Below, one piece after another: positions 25,872 to 35,419 of a stretch of 64,000 bases of DNA (position 1 is the first letter of the stretch; every line of letters begins with the position of its first letter). The translations under genes and the position numbers were made by a program. Source of the DNA: Micromonospora coerulea (lineage in GTDB: Bacteria > Actinomycetota > Actinomycetes > Mycobacteriales > Micromonosporaceae); contig NZ_JAEMUW010000012.1 of the NCBI RefSeq assembly GCF_016598485.1, positions 1 to 64,000 on the forward strand, given 5' to 3'. Below the pieces are notes generated by a model that did not search any database, was not told the DNA's origin, and saw nothing but the letters and a program-made list of their open reading frames with translations.

Positions 25872-26860
25872 CCGCCCGCTCCGACTGACTCGTCTGCACG
25901 GTGGCAGGCGACGCGTTCAGCGCCAGAGGAATGCAGGTCTGGTGCCGTGGCGGTGCACAGTGCAATGGCGCGGGGGCAACGCGGCGCGAACGCGCAGCCG
26001 GGTGGGGTGTCGGTCAGGCTGAGTGGCCGCCCGGAAATCGGCACCAGCCGGCCGCTCGCCTGTACGGCACCGCCTGTCGCGCTGGGCAATGTCGGGGTCG
26101 CCGCGAGCAATCCCTGGGTGTAGGGATGCCGCGGAGCGCGGAAGAGCCGGTCGGCGGGCTGTTCCTCGACGATTCGACCGGCGTACATCACCGCGATGCG
26201 ATGACAGATGCTGGCCGCGAGCTCCAGGTCGTGGGTGACGAAGAGCATTCCCATGCCGCGCTCGGCCTGCAGACGCAGCAGGATCGCCACGATCTCCGCC
26301 TGGGTGCTCACGTCCAGGGCGGTGGTGGGCTCGTCAGCGAGTAGCAGCATCGGGTCCACCGCCAGGGCAGCCGCGATCATCACCCGTTGCAGCATTCCCC
26401 CCGAGAACTGATGCGGATACCTGCGCATGGCCGCCCCGGGGTCTGCGATCCCGACCTCGCCCAGCAGCTCCACGACTCGGTCCCTCGAACGGGCCCGCGC
26501 CCAGCCACGGTTGGTGCGCACCGCCTCAGTCAGGAAGTCGCCGACTCGACGCAGCGGATTGATCGACGCCCGCGGGTCCTGGAATATCATGGCAGCCTGC
26601 TCGGCGCGCAGCCGGCGCAGTGCCTCGCCCGCGAGCCCGACGACCTCAGTGCCGGCTACGCGGACCGAGCCCGTGACGCGGGATCGGGCGGGAAACAAAC
26701 CGAGTGCCGAGCGAGCAGTGACGGACTTGCCCGAGCCCGACTCCCCCACCAGCCCGACGACCTCGCCCGCGCCGATCCGCAACGCGATCCCGTCAACGAG
26801 CGGCCGATGGGAGCCACCGGGCAGAACGACCGTCAGGCCGTCGACCTCCAGGACGTTCAC
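25868..26860 (-). CDS. Oligopeptide ABC transporter ATP-binding protein (OppD/DppD-like)
   Basis: 330 residues. Walker A is GESGSGKSV, the signature is FSGGMLQRV, Walker B is LLLADEPTT, and the switch histidine follows in THDLELA. The C-terminal CAFAPRCPRAIALC motif is the cysteine-rich tail of oligopeptide ATPases that can hold an Fe-S cluster. GTG 26860 overlaps the stop of the upstream permease gene (GTGA) and follows GGGAGG. The open frame extends far upstream but that part is out of frame with the permease. Confidence 0.93.
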   Translation of the reverse strand: MNVLEVDGLTVVLPGGSHRPLVDGIALRIGAGEVVGLVGESGSGKSVTARSALGLFPARSRVTGSVRVAGTEVVGLAGEALRRLRAEQAAMIFQDPRASINPLRRVGDFLTEAVRTNRGWARARSRDRVVELLGEVGIADPGAAMRRYPHQFSGGMLQRVMIAAALAVDPMLLLADEPTTALDVSTQAEIVAILLRLQAERGMGMLFVTHDLELAASICHRIAVMYAGRIVEEQPADRLFRAPRHPYTQGLLAATPTLPSATGGAVQASGRLVPISGRPLSLTDTPPGCAFAPRCPRAIALCTATAPDLHSSGAERVACHRADESVGAGG

Positions 26861-27738
26861 GCTGCCTCCCGGCGGGCGACCCGGTCGGCGATTCCTTCGC
26901 CGACGATCGTGAAGGCGACCACGACCACGACGATGCACACTCCCGGCGCAACGGACGGGAGGAAGGCGCCCTCGAGCATCGCCGCCTGATTCTCCTTGAT
27001 CATGGTTCCCCAGTCGGGCGAGGGCGGTTGCACTCCGAACCCGAGGTAGGACAGGGCCGCCAGATCCATCAACGCGTAGCCGAAGTTGAGCGTCGTCTGG
27101 GCGAGCACCACCGGAAAGATGTTCGGCAGGAGGTGCCGGGCGTTGACGGCCAGGCCCGAGAACCCTTGCACCCGGTAGGCGGCGATGTACGGCTTGGCCG
27201 CCTCCTGGCTCGCAGCCGCGCGGACCAGCCGGGCGATGTACGGGGTGTACGCGATGGCCATGGCGATGACGGGCGCGGTGAGGCCGGGCCCGACGAGGGC
27301 CACCGCGAGGATGGCCAGGAGCAGTCCGGGAAATGCGAAGACCAGTTCCATGGACCGGGAAACGAGCCAGTCGACGAGCCCACCACGCCACGCCGCCCAG
27401 ACACCGAGCAGGATGCCCGTAGCCGTGGAGGCGACGACGACAGCAAGCGGTCCGAGCAGGCTGCTACGGGCACCGTGGAGCAGCCTGGACAGGGTGTCCC
27501 GGCCAGACTGGTCGCCGCCGAGCAGGTGATCGGGGCCGGCGGGAGCGAGGGTGTCGGACAGGCTCACCGCGAGCGGATCTGCTGGCGCGACGACGTCGGC
27601 GAGTACCGCGACCAGGACCACGATCGCCAGCAGCCCTGCCGCGACGAGGTAGAGCCAGCCGCCCGCGGCGGCACCGCGCAGCCGCCCGCCGAGGCGCCGC
27701 CGGACGAGTTCAGGCGCTGCTGTGTTGACGGCGGTCAC
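26857..27738 (-). CDS. Oligopeptide ABC transporter permease (OppC/DppC-like)
   Basis: 293 residues with a cytoplasmic N-terminal arm, one membrane helix, then the transport domain. DHLLGGDQSGRDTLSRLLHG is the OppC signature (normally GTDxxGRD). The coupling EAA-type loop is at YIAAYRVQGFSGLAVNARHLLP. It forms the translocation pore with the OppB-like partner upstream, overlapping it by 4 bases. Confidence 0.92.
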   Translation of the reverse strand: MTAVNTAAPELVRRRLGGRLRGAAAGGWLYLVAAGLLAIVVLVAVLADVVAPADPLAVSLSDTLAPAGPDHLLGGDQSGRDTLSRLLHGARSSLLGPLAVVVASTATGILLGVWAAWRGGLVDWLVSRSMELVFAFPGLLLAILAVALVGPGLTAPVIAMAIAYTPYIARLVRAAASQEAAKPYIAAYRVQGFSGLAVNARHLLPNIFPVVLAQTTLNFGYALMDLAALSYLGFGVQPPSPDWGTMIKENQAAMLEGAFLPSVAPGVCIVVVVVAFTIVGEGIADRVARREAA

Positions 27739-28706
27739 GGCAGAACCCTCGAATCGTGCCGACCCATCCGCGGGTCGATGAGCGGATGAACCAGGTCCAC
27801 CAGCAGGTTGATGACCATGAACGCCACGACGACGAGCAACGAGATCGCCTGGACCACGGGGAAGTCCTTCGCCGTGACGGCCTGCACCAGCAACGAGCCG
27901 AGGCCGGAAAGCCCAAAGGCGGTCTCGACGATAGCGGTGAGCACGAACATTCCGGCGACGATGAGGCCGGTGAGCACCGTGATGGGGCCGAGCGCGTTGC
28001 GCAGCACGTGGCGACGGACGACGGTGCCCGGGGGAATGCCGCGGGCACGGGCGACCTCGACGTGCTCACGGCCGAGCTCGGCGAGCATCGCGGAGCGGGT
28101 GACCCGGGCGAGCAATCCGACGGTCGACAAGGCCAGGGCGACGGCGGGAAGGGTCAGGTGCCAAAGGCGATCGGCGAACCCCTCGCCGTTTCCGAAGGTG
28201 GGAAACAAGTCCAGGGTCACGGCGAAGACGGCGCTGAGGCCGATGACAGCGACGAATGACGGAGTTGCGGCAGCCACCGTGCTGCCGACCATGATTGTCG
28301 TGTCGACAGGGCCTGGTCGCAGGGCCGCCAACGCTCCGAAGAGGACGCCGGCGACGACGATGAGCACGGTCGCGTACCCGACCAGCCAGAGCGTCGTGGG
28401 GAGTCGGGCCGCCAACAGCCCACCGACGTCCTGACGGAACTGCAGGGACCGCCCGAAGTCACCAGTCAGAACGCCGGACAGCCACCGCCAGTACTGCACG
28501 GGTAACGGCTCGTCAAGATGGTATTGGGTGCGAACGGCGGCCAGCGCCTCCGGCGACACTCCACGGCCACGGAGCAGGAATGACTCGGGGTCACCCGGGG
28601 CCACGTGAATCGCTGAGAAAACCAGGAACGATGTCGCCAGCAGGGTCAGCACGAGGCTGACCAGCCGACCCGCAACGAACCGGGAGACGCCGGCCACCGC
28701 GCTCAT
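27735..28706 (-). CDS. Oligopeptide ABC transporter permease (OppB/DppB-like)
   Basis: 323 residues, six membrane helices. The N-terminal FVAGRLVSLVLTLLATSFLV helix, HVAPGDPESFLLRGRG, and the coupling loop EVARARGIPPGTVVRRHVLR are typical of OppB/DppB. ATG 28706 overlaps the binding-protein stop (ATGA) and has GGGAGC upstream. Confidence 0.92.
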   Translation of the reverse strand: MSAVAGVSRFVAGRLVSLVLTLLATSFLVFSAIHVAPGDPESFLLRGRGVSPEALAAVRTQYHLDEPLPVQYWRWLSGVLTGDFGRSLQFRQDVGGLLAARLPTTLWLVGYATVLIVVAGVLFGALAALRPGPVDTTIMVGSTVAAATPSFVAVIGLSAVFAVTLDLFPTFGNGEGFADRLWHLTLPAVALALSTVGLLARVTRSAMLAELGREHVEVARARGIPPGTVVRRHVLRNALGPITVLTGLIVAGMFVLTAIVETAFGLSGLGSLLVQAVTAKDFPVVQAISLLVVVAFMVINLLVDLVHPLIDPRMGRHDSRVLP

Positions 28707-30337
28707 GCTCCCGTGCCCCCGATCTGCGCTGCCCACGGGTAGTACAGGTAGGCGTTCGTCGCCGGGGCACCGCTGATCCGCTTGTTCATGAAGACGGTGT
28801 TGGGGCCGTTGACGATGGGCAGCCACACCATGTCGTCCACGGTTATCCTCTGGAGCTGCACGACCAGCTCAGCGCGCTTGACCGGGTCGCTCTGGGCCAG
28901 CGCCTCGGCGTAGATCCGGTCGTACTCGGGATTGCTGTAGCCGCCGTAGTTGGCGAAGCTCTTGCTCTCCCAGTTCTGGTAGATCTGCAACGCGTCCGCG
29001 ACGTCGGCGTACCAGCTGGTGTAGAACAGGTCGATCCCCTTGCGCGCTTCGGCCCCGCCGAAGAGTGCGCCGTACTGGTCCGGGGCGATGGTCTTGAGTT
29101 CGACCTTGAGGCCGATCCGCTCGCCGGCGGCCCGTACCTCGTTGGCAAGCGGTGCGAAGATCGGACTGGAGCTGATCGCGAAGACGATGGGCTTCGCCGG
29201 GGCGCCGGCTTCGGCGACCAGCTTTTTCGCTGCCTCGACGTCCTGCTTGGCTTCAGGCAGCTCGTTCCACGCCCGCTCGTACACCTCCGGTGCACCACCC
29301 CAGGTCAACCGCGACGCGACGGCGCGGGAGGGTTCGGCCCGACCGCCAAGCGCCGCCTTGATGTAGCCCTCGCGGTCGAGCGCGAGCCACAGGGCCCGAC
29401 GGATCCGGGGATCCTTCAGCGGTCCGGTGAAGTCGTTGACGATCAGATTGATGGTCGACGTGGTGGGCCCGAAGTGGAGGTTCCCGACACCGCTGGAGAG
29501 CAACTTCTGCCGGCCTTGGACCGGCGGCGCGTAGACGCCATCCACCTCGCCGGTGGTCAGGGCGTTCAGCTGGGTGGTGGGATCGGAGAGGATGACCAGC
29601 TCGAAGTTCTTGACCTTTGCCTTCCGAGCGGGATCCCAGTAGTTGTCGGCGCGGGTCAGGGTGATCGACTGTCCCTTGGTCCACGCCCCGATCCGGTACG
29701 GTCCGGTGCAATTCACGGAGCCGTCGGGGCTGCCGTAGCCCTTGCCCTTGCTTGTGACGTACGACTTGCTCTCCACTACTCCGGGCACGACGGCCATCAT
29801 CTGGTTGAACAAGGCGTCGGGCGAGGACAGCTTCACCGTGACCTCGTGGGGGCCGCTCGCCGTGACGTCCTTGACCTTGGCAAACGCCGTTGACCAGTAG
29901 GAGCCGAGCGCTTTGTCGCGGTGCCGGTTGAGGCTGAAGACCACGTCCTGGGCGGTCATGGGGCTTCCGTCATGAAACGTGACGTCGGAGCGCAGCGTAT
30001 AAACCCAGGTGAGCGGGTCAGGGTTGGTGAACTTCTCGGCGAGGTTGGGGCGGACAGCGAAGTCCGCGTCGATCCGGAGCAGGCTTTCGCAGACGTTGGC
30101 CAAGACCGAATTGGGCGGATAGTCGTAGCTGTAGATCCAATCGAGCGATGACGGCTCCGATCCCAGCAGCCAACGGACCGATTCCAGTTCGCCGTGGGCA
30201 GCGGGGGTCATGCTGGTCAGTTCGACGTCGGTGCTCTGCTTACTGGGACGGTCGGCGTTGGAACACGCGACGGTTGCGGCCACGGCCAGCGCTGCCAGCG
30301 CTGCCCCGCAGCCACGACGCTGTCGAGATTTCACCAC
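28703..30337 (-). CDS. Substrate-binding lipoprotein of a peptide ABC transporter (SBP family 5)
   Basis: 544 residues. The lipobox VAATVAC places the mature N-terminal cysteine near residue 25. FHDGSPMTAQDVVFSLNR and TGPYRIGAWTKGQSITLTR are family-5 (oligopeptide/nickel) signatures. It captures peptides outside the membrane and hands them to the two permeases. GTG 30337 follows GAGGAG. It is the first gene of the operon, divergent from the TetR regulator. With the P1 peptidase at the operon end, substrates may be peptides with unusual N-termini; that is inference. Confidence 0.92.
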   Translation of the reverse strand: MVKSRQRRGCGAALAALAVAATVACSNADRPSKQSTDVELTSMTPAAHGELESVRWLLGSEPSSLDWIYSYDYPPNSVLANVCESLLRIDADFAVRPNLAEKFTNPDPLTWVYTLRSDVTFHDGSPMTAQDVVFSLNRHRDKALGSYWSTAFAKVKDVTASGPHEVTVKLSSPDALFNQMMAVVPGVVESKSYVTSKGKGYGSPDGSVNCTGPYRIGAWTKGQSITLTRADNYWDPARKAKVKNFELVILSDPTTQLNALTTGEVDGVYAPPVQGRQKLLSSGVGNLHFGPTTSTINLIVNDFTGPLKDPRIRRALWLALDREGYIKAALGGRAEPSRAVASRLTWGGAPEVYERAWNELPEAKQDVEAAKKLVAEAGAPAKPIVFAISSSPIFAPLANEVRAAGERIGLKVELKTIAPDQYGALFGGAEARKGIDLFYTSWYADVADALQIYQNWESKSFANYGGYSNPEYDRIYAEALAQSDPVKRAELVVQLQRITVDDMVWLPIVNGPNTVFMNKRISGAPATNAYLYYPWAAQIGGTGA

Positions 30338-30492
30338 GGCTCCTCGGGTCAGTTATTCTTCGTATGGTCCAGCAAAGAACTCCGCCGCGGTGCTGTCAAG
30401 GGGCAATCTGGTTGCAGGAGATACGCTGACGGGGAGCTACGACGCCAGCTCGTCGTAGCGGCAATGTCGGACGAGACCGGAAAGATTGGACG

Positions 30493-31140
30493 ATGGCCCG
30501 ACCGAAAAATCAGGACGAACGGCGCGCTCACCTCGTGCAGGCGGCGCGACGCGCCATCGTCGAGCAGGGTCTGACCTCGGTGCGCGTGCGCGACGTCGCC
30601 GACGCCGCAGGCATGGCGCCAGGCTCCGTGACCTACTACTTCCGAGAAATCGGCGACCTCTTCCAAGAGGTGTACAACGAGGCGATCGACCGGTTCGACG
30701 CCCGTCGGACCGCGGCGATCGAGTCAGTCACCGATCCACGGCAGCGGCTGCTCGTCACGATCCGGTCCGGGCTGCCGACCGGACCCGACGACGAGCTGTG
30801 CTGCCTGCTCTACGAGTTCGCACCGCAGGCCCGCCGACGTCGCGTCGACGCCACGCTCCGCCGCACCCTCTACGACCGGCAGGTCGCGCTCTATCGATCG
30901 ATCCTCGACACCGGCGCCGGCCTCGGGCACTTCCGGTTGACTGCGCCATCTGTCGAAGTCGCCAGCAACCTGGTCGCCCTCGAGGACGCCTACGGGTACC
31001 ACGTCATCGCCCGCACATCGATCACACGCGATCGCGCCGAGGGCCACATCGTCAACTACGCCGCCACCGCCACCGGCTGCGACCTGGCCTACATTCCCCA
31101 GACAGACGGAGCGATCAGGCGCCTCACTTCGAGCGCATGA
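30493..31140 (+). CDS. TetR-family regulator divergent from the peptide-uptake operon
   Basis: 215 residues. The N-terminal helix-turn-helix (VRVRDVADAAGMAPGSVTYY) is typical of TetR; the C-terminal ligand-binding domain has the clustered CC in DDELCCLLYEF. GGAAAG precedes ATG 30493. The 155-base divergent region shared with the binding-protein gene is the obvious place for its operator; I see only a weak AGTTATTCTT/AAAGAACT inverted repeat there (about 30351-30382). Confidence 0.9.
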   Translation: MARPKNQDERRAHLVQAARRAIVEQGLTSVRVRDVADAAGMAPGSVTYYFREIGDLFQEVYNEAIDRFDARRTAAIESVTDPRQRLLVTIRSGLPTGPDDELCCLLYEFAPQARRRRVDATLRRTLYDRQVALYRSILDTGAGLGHFRLTAPSVEVASNLVALEDAYGYHVIARTSITRDRAEGHIVNYAATATGCDLAYIPQTDGAIRRLTSSA

Positions 31141-31189
31141 CGGCACAGCCCTGACGTCCGGCTCGTGCAATCGGTCGGCGACACCTAAC

Positions 31190-31320
31190 GGTCGGACATC
31201 GACCGGACCCTGCCGGCGGTGCCGGCGTACTGCCGCTGCCCCGACCGACCCGGTGCCCTTCTTCAGGAACCCCGTCTCGTCCGGGATCAACACACCACCC
31301 GGCTCACCCAGGGCGGTCAT
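31190..31320 (-). pseudogene. IS701-family transposase fragment
   Basis: On the minus strand from 31320 the frame reads GGVLIPDETGFLKKG, the diagnostic catalytic motif of IS701-family transposases, then shifts by one base to continue as RQYAGTAGRV, the next conserved stretch of the family. Both ends are missing. It is a decayed internal scrap with one frameshift. Confidence 0.75.
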
Positions 31321-31813
31321 CGACTCCTCGCACGTCCGTGCGGCCAGACGTGCCAAAAGCGGGCCGAGCCCGGTCGACCGCGCCCGCCCAGGCTCGAAGC
31401 GACACCTGCTGACCGAGGGCGCCGGTATCCCCCTCGCTGTGGCGTCGACCGGCGGCAACCGCCACGACGTCACCCAACTACTCCCGCTGATCGACAAGAT
31501 CCCACCGGCACACGGACACCGCGGCCGGCCACGCAGGCGCCCCGACGAGTTGTACGCCGACCGCGCCTACGACCACGACCACGACCGCAAAGCCGTACGA
31601 GCCAAGGGCATCCGCCCACACATCGCACGCCGCAGCCAACCCCACGCCTCGGGCCCGGGCGTGTACCGGTGGGTGATCGAGCGCACCATCACCTGGTACC
31701 ACGGCATGAAACGGCTACGCATCCGATGGGAACGCCGCGACGACATCCACGAAGCCTTCCTCGCCCTCGCCACCTGCATCATCACGTACCGACACGTCGT
31801 CCGACTTTGTTAG
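31313..31813 (+). pseudogene. IS5-family transposase, 5'-truncated
   Basis: The frame runs VIDSSHVRAARRAKSGPSP, RPGSKRHLLTEGAGIPLAV, DELYADRAYDHD, then RWVIERTITWYHGMKRLRIR and stops at 31813. These are the catalytic D, D and E regions of IS5-group transposases. The N-terminal third (helix-turn-helix part) is missing, and the left break coincides with the IS701 scrap. The bases after the stop (TTAGGACCTCTTA) could be the right end of the element. It cannot encode a full enzyme. Confidence 0.8.
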
Positions 31814-31915
31814 GACCTCTTAGTGTCCGGACCGCGATGGGGGCGGAAAACCTCCAGGCGGAGTCGGATGGTTTCCGGCTTCCGACCGCCGACGGCGCTG
31901 CCTAGCGTGGATCGT

Positions 31916-32641
31916 GTGATCGAACTACGTGAGCTGACGAAGCGCGACGGCGACCGGGTCGCCGTTGACGGGCTGAGCGTCCAGGTGCAGCCGGGGGTGG
32001 TGACCGGCTTCCTCGGCCCGAACGGATCCGGCAAGTCGACGACGATGCGGATGATCCTCGGCCTAGATGCCCCGGACCATGGCGAGGCACTGATCGGCGG
32101 AGTCCGGTACCCGGACCTGAACTGGCCGTTGAAGACGGTCGGCGCGCTCCTCGATGCCGGGGCGTTCCATCCCGGCCGCAGCGCCCGTGCGCACCTGACC
32201 GCGCTGGCCGCGAGCAACGACATCCCCGGTTCCCGGGTCGAGCAGGCGCTGCGCATCGTCGGTCTGTCCGACGCGGCAACGCGGCGTGCCGGTACGTACT
32301 CGCTCGGCATGCGCCAGCGGCTCGGCGTCGCTGTGGCCCTGCTCGGCGACCCGGGCGTCCTCCTGCTCGACGAGCCGGTCAACGGACTGGATCCGGAGGG
32401 CATCCGCTGGATCCGGGACCTGCTGCGCGGACTCGCCGCCGAAGGCCGGACGGTGTTCGTGTCCAGCCACCTGATCGCCGAGATGGCGCTGACCGCCGAC
32501 CGGCTGGTGGTCATCGGCCGCGGCCGGCTGCTGGCCGAGACGACCGTCGCCGAACTCGCCGCCGGCGACGACAGCCTGGAGGACGCGTTCTTCCGGCTCA
32601 CCTCGCAGGCCACCGACTATCGCGGAGTGGGAGCGTCATGA
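31916..32641 (+). CDS. ABC transporter ATP-binding protein (drug/antibiotic exporter type)
   Basis: About 241 residues. Walker A is GPNGSGKSTT, the signature is YSLGMRQRLG, Walker B is VLLLDEP and the switch is SSHLIAEM. The layout matches the two-gene CcmA/BcrA-type exporters of actinomycetes. GTG 31916 (IELRELTKR) is chosen as start, possibly leaderless; GTG 31907 is the alternative. It overlaps the permease gene by ATGA. It is probably controlled by the downstream two-component system. Confidence 0.92.
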   Translation: MIELRELTKRDGDRVAVDGLSVQVQPGVVTGFLGPNGSGKSTTMRMILGLDAPDHGEALIGGVRYPDLNWPLKTVGALLDAGAFHPGRSARAHLTALAASNDIPGSRVEQALRIVGLSDAATRRAGTYSLGMRQRLGVAVALLGDPGVLLLDEPVNGLDPEGIRWIRDLLRGLAAEGRTVFVSSHLIAEMALTADRLVVIGRGRLLAETTVAELAAGDDSLEDAFFRLTSQATDYRGVGAS

Positions 32642-33408
32642 ACGGGTACGGATTCCGGCACGCGGCCCGGATGGAACGGATCAAGCTGAGCAGCGTCCGG
32701 TCGACGTGGTGGCTGGCGATCGCTGCGGTGGTCTCGATGGCCGCGGCCGGGGCCGGGGTGGGACTCGGATACCGATCGCACACCCCGGTCGCCACCGCCG
32801 CCCAGATCCTGAACAACAGCCTCGGCGGCGCCATTGTGGCCCAGCTGCTCCTCGGAGCGCTCGGCGTCCTGACGGTGACCGGCGAATACGGCACCGGGAT
32901 GATCCGCTCGACGTTCGCCGCCGTCCCGCGGCGTCGGATCGTCCTGGCCGCGAAGGTCGCCGTGTGCGGCGGCGCGGCTCTCACCGTCGGCCTGGTCGCG
33001 AGCTTCGCCGGCTATCTGAGCGGGCAGCTCGCGATCCGCGGCACCGCCATCCCGGCCGCATCCCTCGGGGACCCGGCGATCCTGCGCGCGGTCGTGTTGA
33101 CCGGCGTCTATCTGGGCGTCACCGCGCTGATCGGGGTCGGCATCGGGGCGATCGTGCGGCATTCGGGCGCCGCGATCGGCACGCTGTTCGGTCTGATGTT
33201 CGTCCCGATGATCGTGGCCGGCCTGTTCGGCGAGAGTGGAATCCAGGTCGGCCGCTTCGTCCCGCTGTTGATGCTGCTCAACTCGATCGCGGTGACCTCG
33301 CCGGTACCCGGGCTGTTCTCCAGCTGGATCAGCGCGCTGCTGATGTGCGGGTACGCGGCGGTAGCGATCCTGTGCGGCGGCGTGCTGCTCCGCCATCGCG
33401 CCGCGTGA
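32638..33408 (+). CDS. ABC transporter permease (ABC-2 type)
   Basis: 256 residues with six membrane helices. It begins in the cytoplasm with a conserved RMERIKLSSVRSTWW lead-in, and GEYGTGMIRSTFAAVPRR is the cytoplasmic loop typical of this family of actinomycete exporter permeases. The ATG overlaps the ATPase stop (ATGA) with GGGAG upstream. Forms an exporter with the ATPase; substrate unknown. Confidence 0.88.
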   Translation: MNGYGFRHAARMERIKLSSVRSTWWLAIAAVVSMAAAGAGVGLGYRSHTPVATAAQILNNSLGGAIVAQLLLGALGVLTVTGEYGTGMIRSTFAAVPRRRIVLAAKVAVCGGAALTVGLVASFAGYLSGQLAIRGTAIPAASLGDPAILRAVVLTGVYLGVTALIGVGIGAIVRHSGAAIGTLFGLMFVPMIVAGLFGESGIQVGRFVPLLMLLNSIAVTSPVPGLFSSWISALLMCGYAAVAILCGGVLLRHRAA

Positions 33409-33425
33409 CCAGCGACAATGGGCCG

Positions 33426-34751
33426 ATGACAGCGTTGCGCGCTCCGTTCACCACACTGGCCCTGCGCCGGGCGGTGTTCTGCGTCGTCGGCGTGGTCAGT
33501 GCGGCCGCGATCCTGAGCGTACCGGCGATCGTGCCGGCCCTGGGCGTCCTCATCCTCTGGGCGACCGGAGCCATGTCCAACCAGCCCGCACCTGCCGTCG
33601 CCCCGGTGTTCCTGGTCCTGTTTCCGCTCACCATCGCGCTCCTGGTCGGGCTGGCCGCCCCGACCGGGCGCGCGATGGGAGCCGTGCATCGCTCACTCGC
33701 GGACCGGCTGCTCGACGTGCAGGTGGACGCCCCGCCGCCCCGGCTCTCGAAGCGGATCAGCGCCGTGGTCTCCGACGGGCCGGGCTGGCGCGCCGTCGGG
33801 TACGGCCTGCTCAAGGTGCCGCTGGCCATCCCCGAGGGCTACGGCGCGTTCTGCTACGTGTTCGGCCTGGTCAACCTCAGCTACCCGGTGTGGTGGCCGC
33901 TGTTTCGCAACCACCCGCCCGGAACGCGCCTCGGACCGGTGTGGGCGCTGACGCCGTTCGGCACTATCGGTACGCGGACGTTCGCCGGAACGTTCCTCAT
34001 CGCCGCGGCCGGCCTCGTCATGCTGCTGGTCGCACCGTGGTTGATGCGGGCCGGTACGACACTGGACCTTGCCGCGATGCGACTGCTGCTCGGTCCGCGT
34101 CGGCTCGCCGAGCGGGTACGCGAACTGCAGGTCACCCGGGCCCGCGCGATCGACGACGCGGCCGCGATGATGCGCAGGCTGGAACGGGACCTGCACGACG
34201 GCGCGCAGATCCGGCTGGCCACGCTGGCGATGAACCTCGGCATGGCGACCGAGAAGCTCGGTGTCGACGGCCCGCCACCCGACCTCGCACAGGCCCGCGA
34301 ACTGGTCGCGCTCGCCCACTGCGGAGCGAAGGATGCCCTCGCCGACCTGCGCGACCTGGTGCGCGGGATCCACCCGCCGGTCCTCGACAACGGTCTGGGC
34401 GATGCGCTGGCGACGCTCGCGACGAGCAGCGCCATCCCGGTCGCGGTGAACGTCGAGCTGCCCGACCGCCCGGCGCCCGCGATCGAGACCATCGCTTACT
34501 TCTGCGCCTCCGAGCTGCTCGCGAACGCGGCCAAACACAGCCGGGCGACCCGTATCGGGCTCGGCGTCGTCCGATCCGGCGAGCGCCTGATGCTGACCGT
34601 CAAGGACGACGGCATCGGCGGGGCGATCCCGGACGGTCCCGGCCTGTCCGGCCTGGACCGCCGCATCGCCGTCGTGGACGGCCGGATGCGCGTACACAGT
34701 CCGACCGGCGGTCCGACCCGGGTCGAGATCGAGCTGCCCACACAGGTGTGA
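33426..34751 (+). CDS. DesK-type sensor histidine kinase
   Basis: About 441 residues. The N-terminal half has several membrane helices (RRAVFCVVGVVSAAAIL and later ones) separated by a sensor-like region. The HisKA_3 motif RRLERDLHDGAQIRLATLAM carries the phosphorylated histidine at about residue 256. The ATP-binding domain shows LLANAAKHS, DDGIGGA and GLSGLDRRIA. It phosphorylates the NarL-type regulator encoded next. The GTG at 33405 overlapping the permease stop (GTGA) is an equally possible start, which would make the gene part of the exporter operon. Confidence 0.9.
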   Translation: MTALRAPFTTLALRRAVFCVVGVVSAAAILSVPAIVPALGVLILWATGAMSNQPAPAVAPVFLVLFPLTIALLVGLAAPTGRAMGAVHRSLADRLLDVQVDAPPPRLSKRISAVVSDGPGWRAVGYGLLKVPLAIPEGYGAFCYVFGLVNLSYPVWWPLFRNHPPGTRLGPVWALTPFGTIGTRTFAGTFLIAAAGLVMLLVAPWLMRAGTTLDLAAMRLLLGPRRLAERVRELQVTRARAIDDAAAMMRRLERDLHDGAQIRLATLAMNLGMATEKLGVDGPPPDLAQARELVALAHCGAKDALADLRDLVRGIHPPVLDNGLGDALATLATSSAIPVAVNVELPDRPAPAIETIAYFCASELLANAAKHSRATRIGLGVVRSGERLMLTVKDDGIGGAIPDGPGLSGLDRRIAVVDGRMRVHSPTGGPTRVEIELPTQV

Positions 34752-34765
34752 ACGGAGGCGACGAC

Positions 34766-35413
34766 ATGCGGGTGGTGATCGCGGAGGATGCCGCGATGAT
34801 GCGCGAAGGGCTGGTCCGGCTGCTCACCGACCGCGGTTTCGAGGTGTGCGCGGCGGTGGCCGACGCGGATGCGTTGCGGTCCGCGATTGCCGCCAACGTA
34901 CCGAATGTAGCCATCATCGACATCCGGATGCCACCGACGCACACCGACGAGGGACTGCGCGCCGCGATCGACATCCGACGCGACCATCCCGACGTCGGTG
35001 TGCTGGTGTTCTCCCAGTACGTGGAGACCCGCTACGCGACCCGCCTGCTCGCCGACCGGCCGACCGGTGTCGGATACCTGCTCAAGGACCGCGTCGCCGA
35101 CGTCGCCGATTTCGTCGACGCGCTGACCCGGGTGGCATCCGGTGGCACCGCACTGGATCCGGAGGTGGTCGGCCACCTGATGCGGGCCGGGCAGGACACG
35201 GCCGGGGTGGCGTCGCTGACCCCCCGGGAGCGTGAGGTGCTTTCGCTGATGGCCCAGGGACGATCCAACGCCGGGATCGCGGCGGCTCTTGTCATCACCT
35301 CCGGAGTCGTGGAGAAGCACGTGGTGAACATCTTCGCGAAACTCGGATTGCCGTCCTCGGACAGCGACAACCGCCGGGTCCTGGCCGTCCTCCGCCACGT
35401 CGGCGGCGCCTGA
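34766..35413 (+). CDS. NarL/FixJ-family response regulator
   Basis: 215 residues. The receiver domain has the acidic pair in VVIAEDAAMMREG and the phosphorylated Asp52 in IIDIRMPP; the lysine is in YLLKDRV. The C-terminal LuxR-type helix-turn-helix is at LTPREREVLSLMAQGRSNAG. ATG 34766 follows GGAGG. It is the partner of the kinase just upstream and likely regulates the ABC exporter in the same operon. Confidence 0.93.
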   Translation: MRVVIAEDAAMMREGLVRLLTDRGFEVCAAVADADALRSAIAANVPNVAIIDIRMPPTHTDEGLRAAIDIRRDHPDVGVLVFSQYVETRYATRLLADRPTGVGYLLKDRVADVADFVDALTRVASGGTALDPEVVGHLMRAGQDTAGVASLTPREREVLSLMAQGRSNAGIAAALVITSGVVEKHVVNIFAKLGLPSSDSDNRRVLAVLRHVGGA

Positions 35414-35419
35414 TGTCAC

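Noticed and set aside
30345..30390. AGTTATTCTT / AAAGAACT inverted repeat as TetR operator
   Set aside because: Too imperfect and spaced too widely for a usual TetR site; kept only as a remark.
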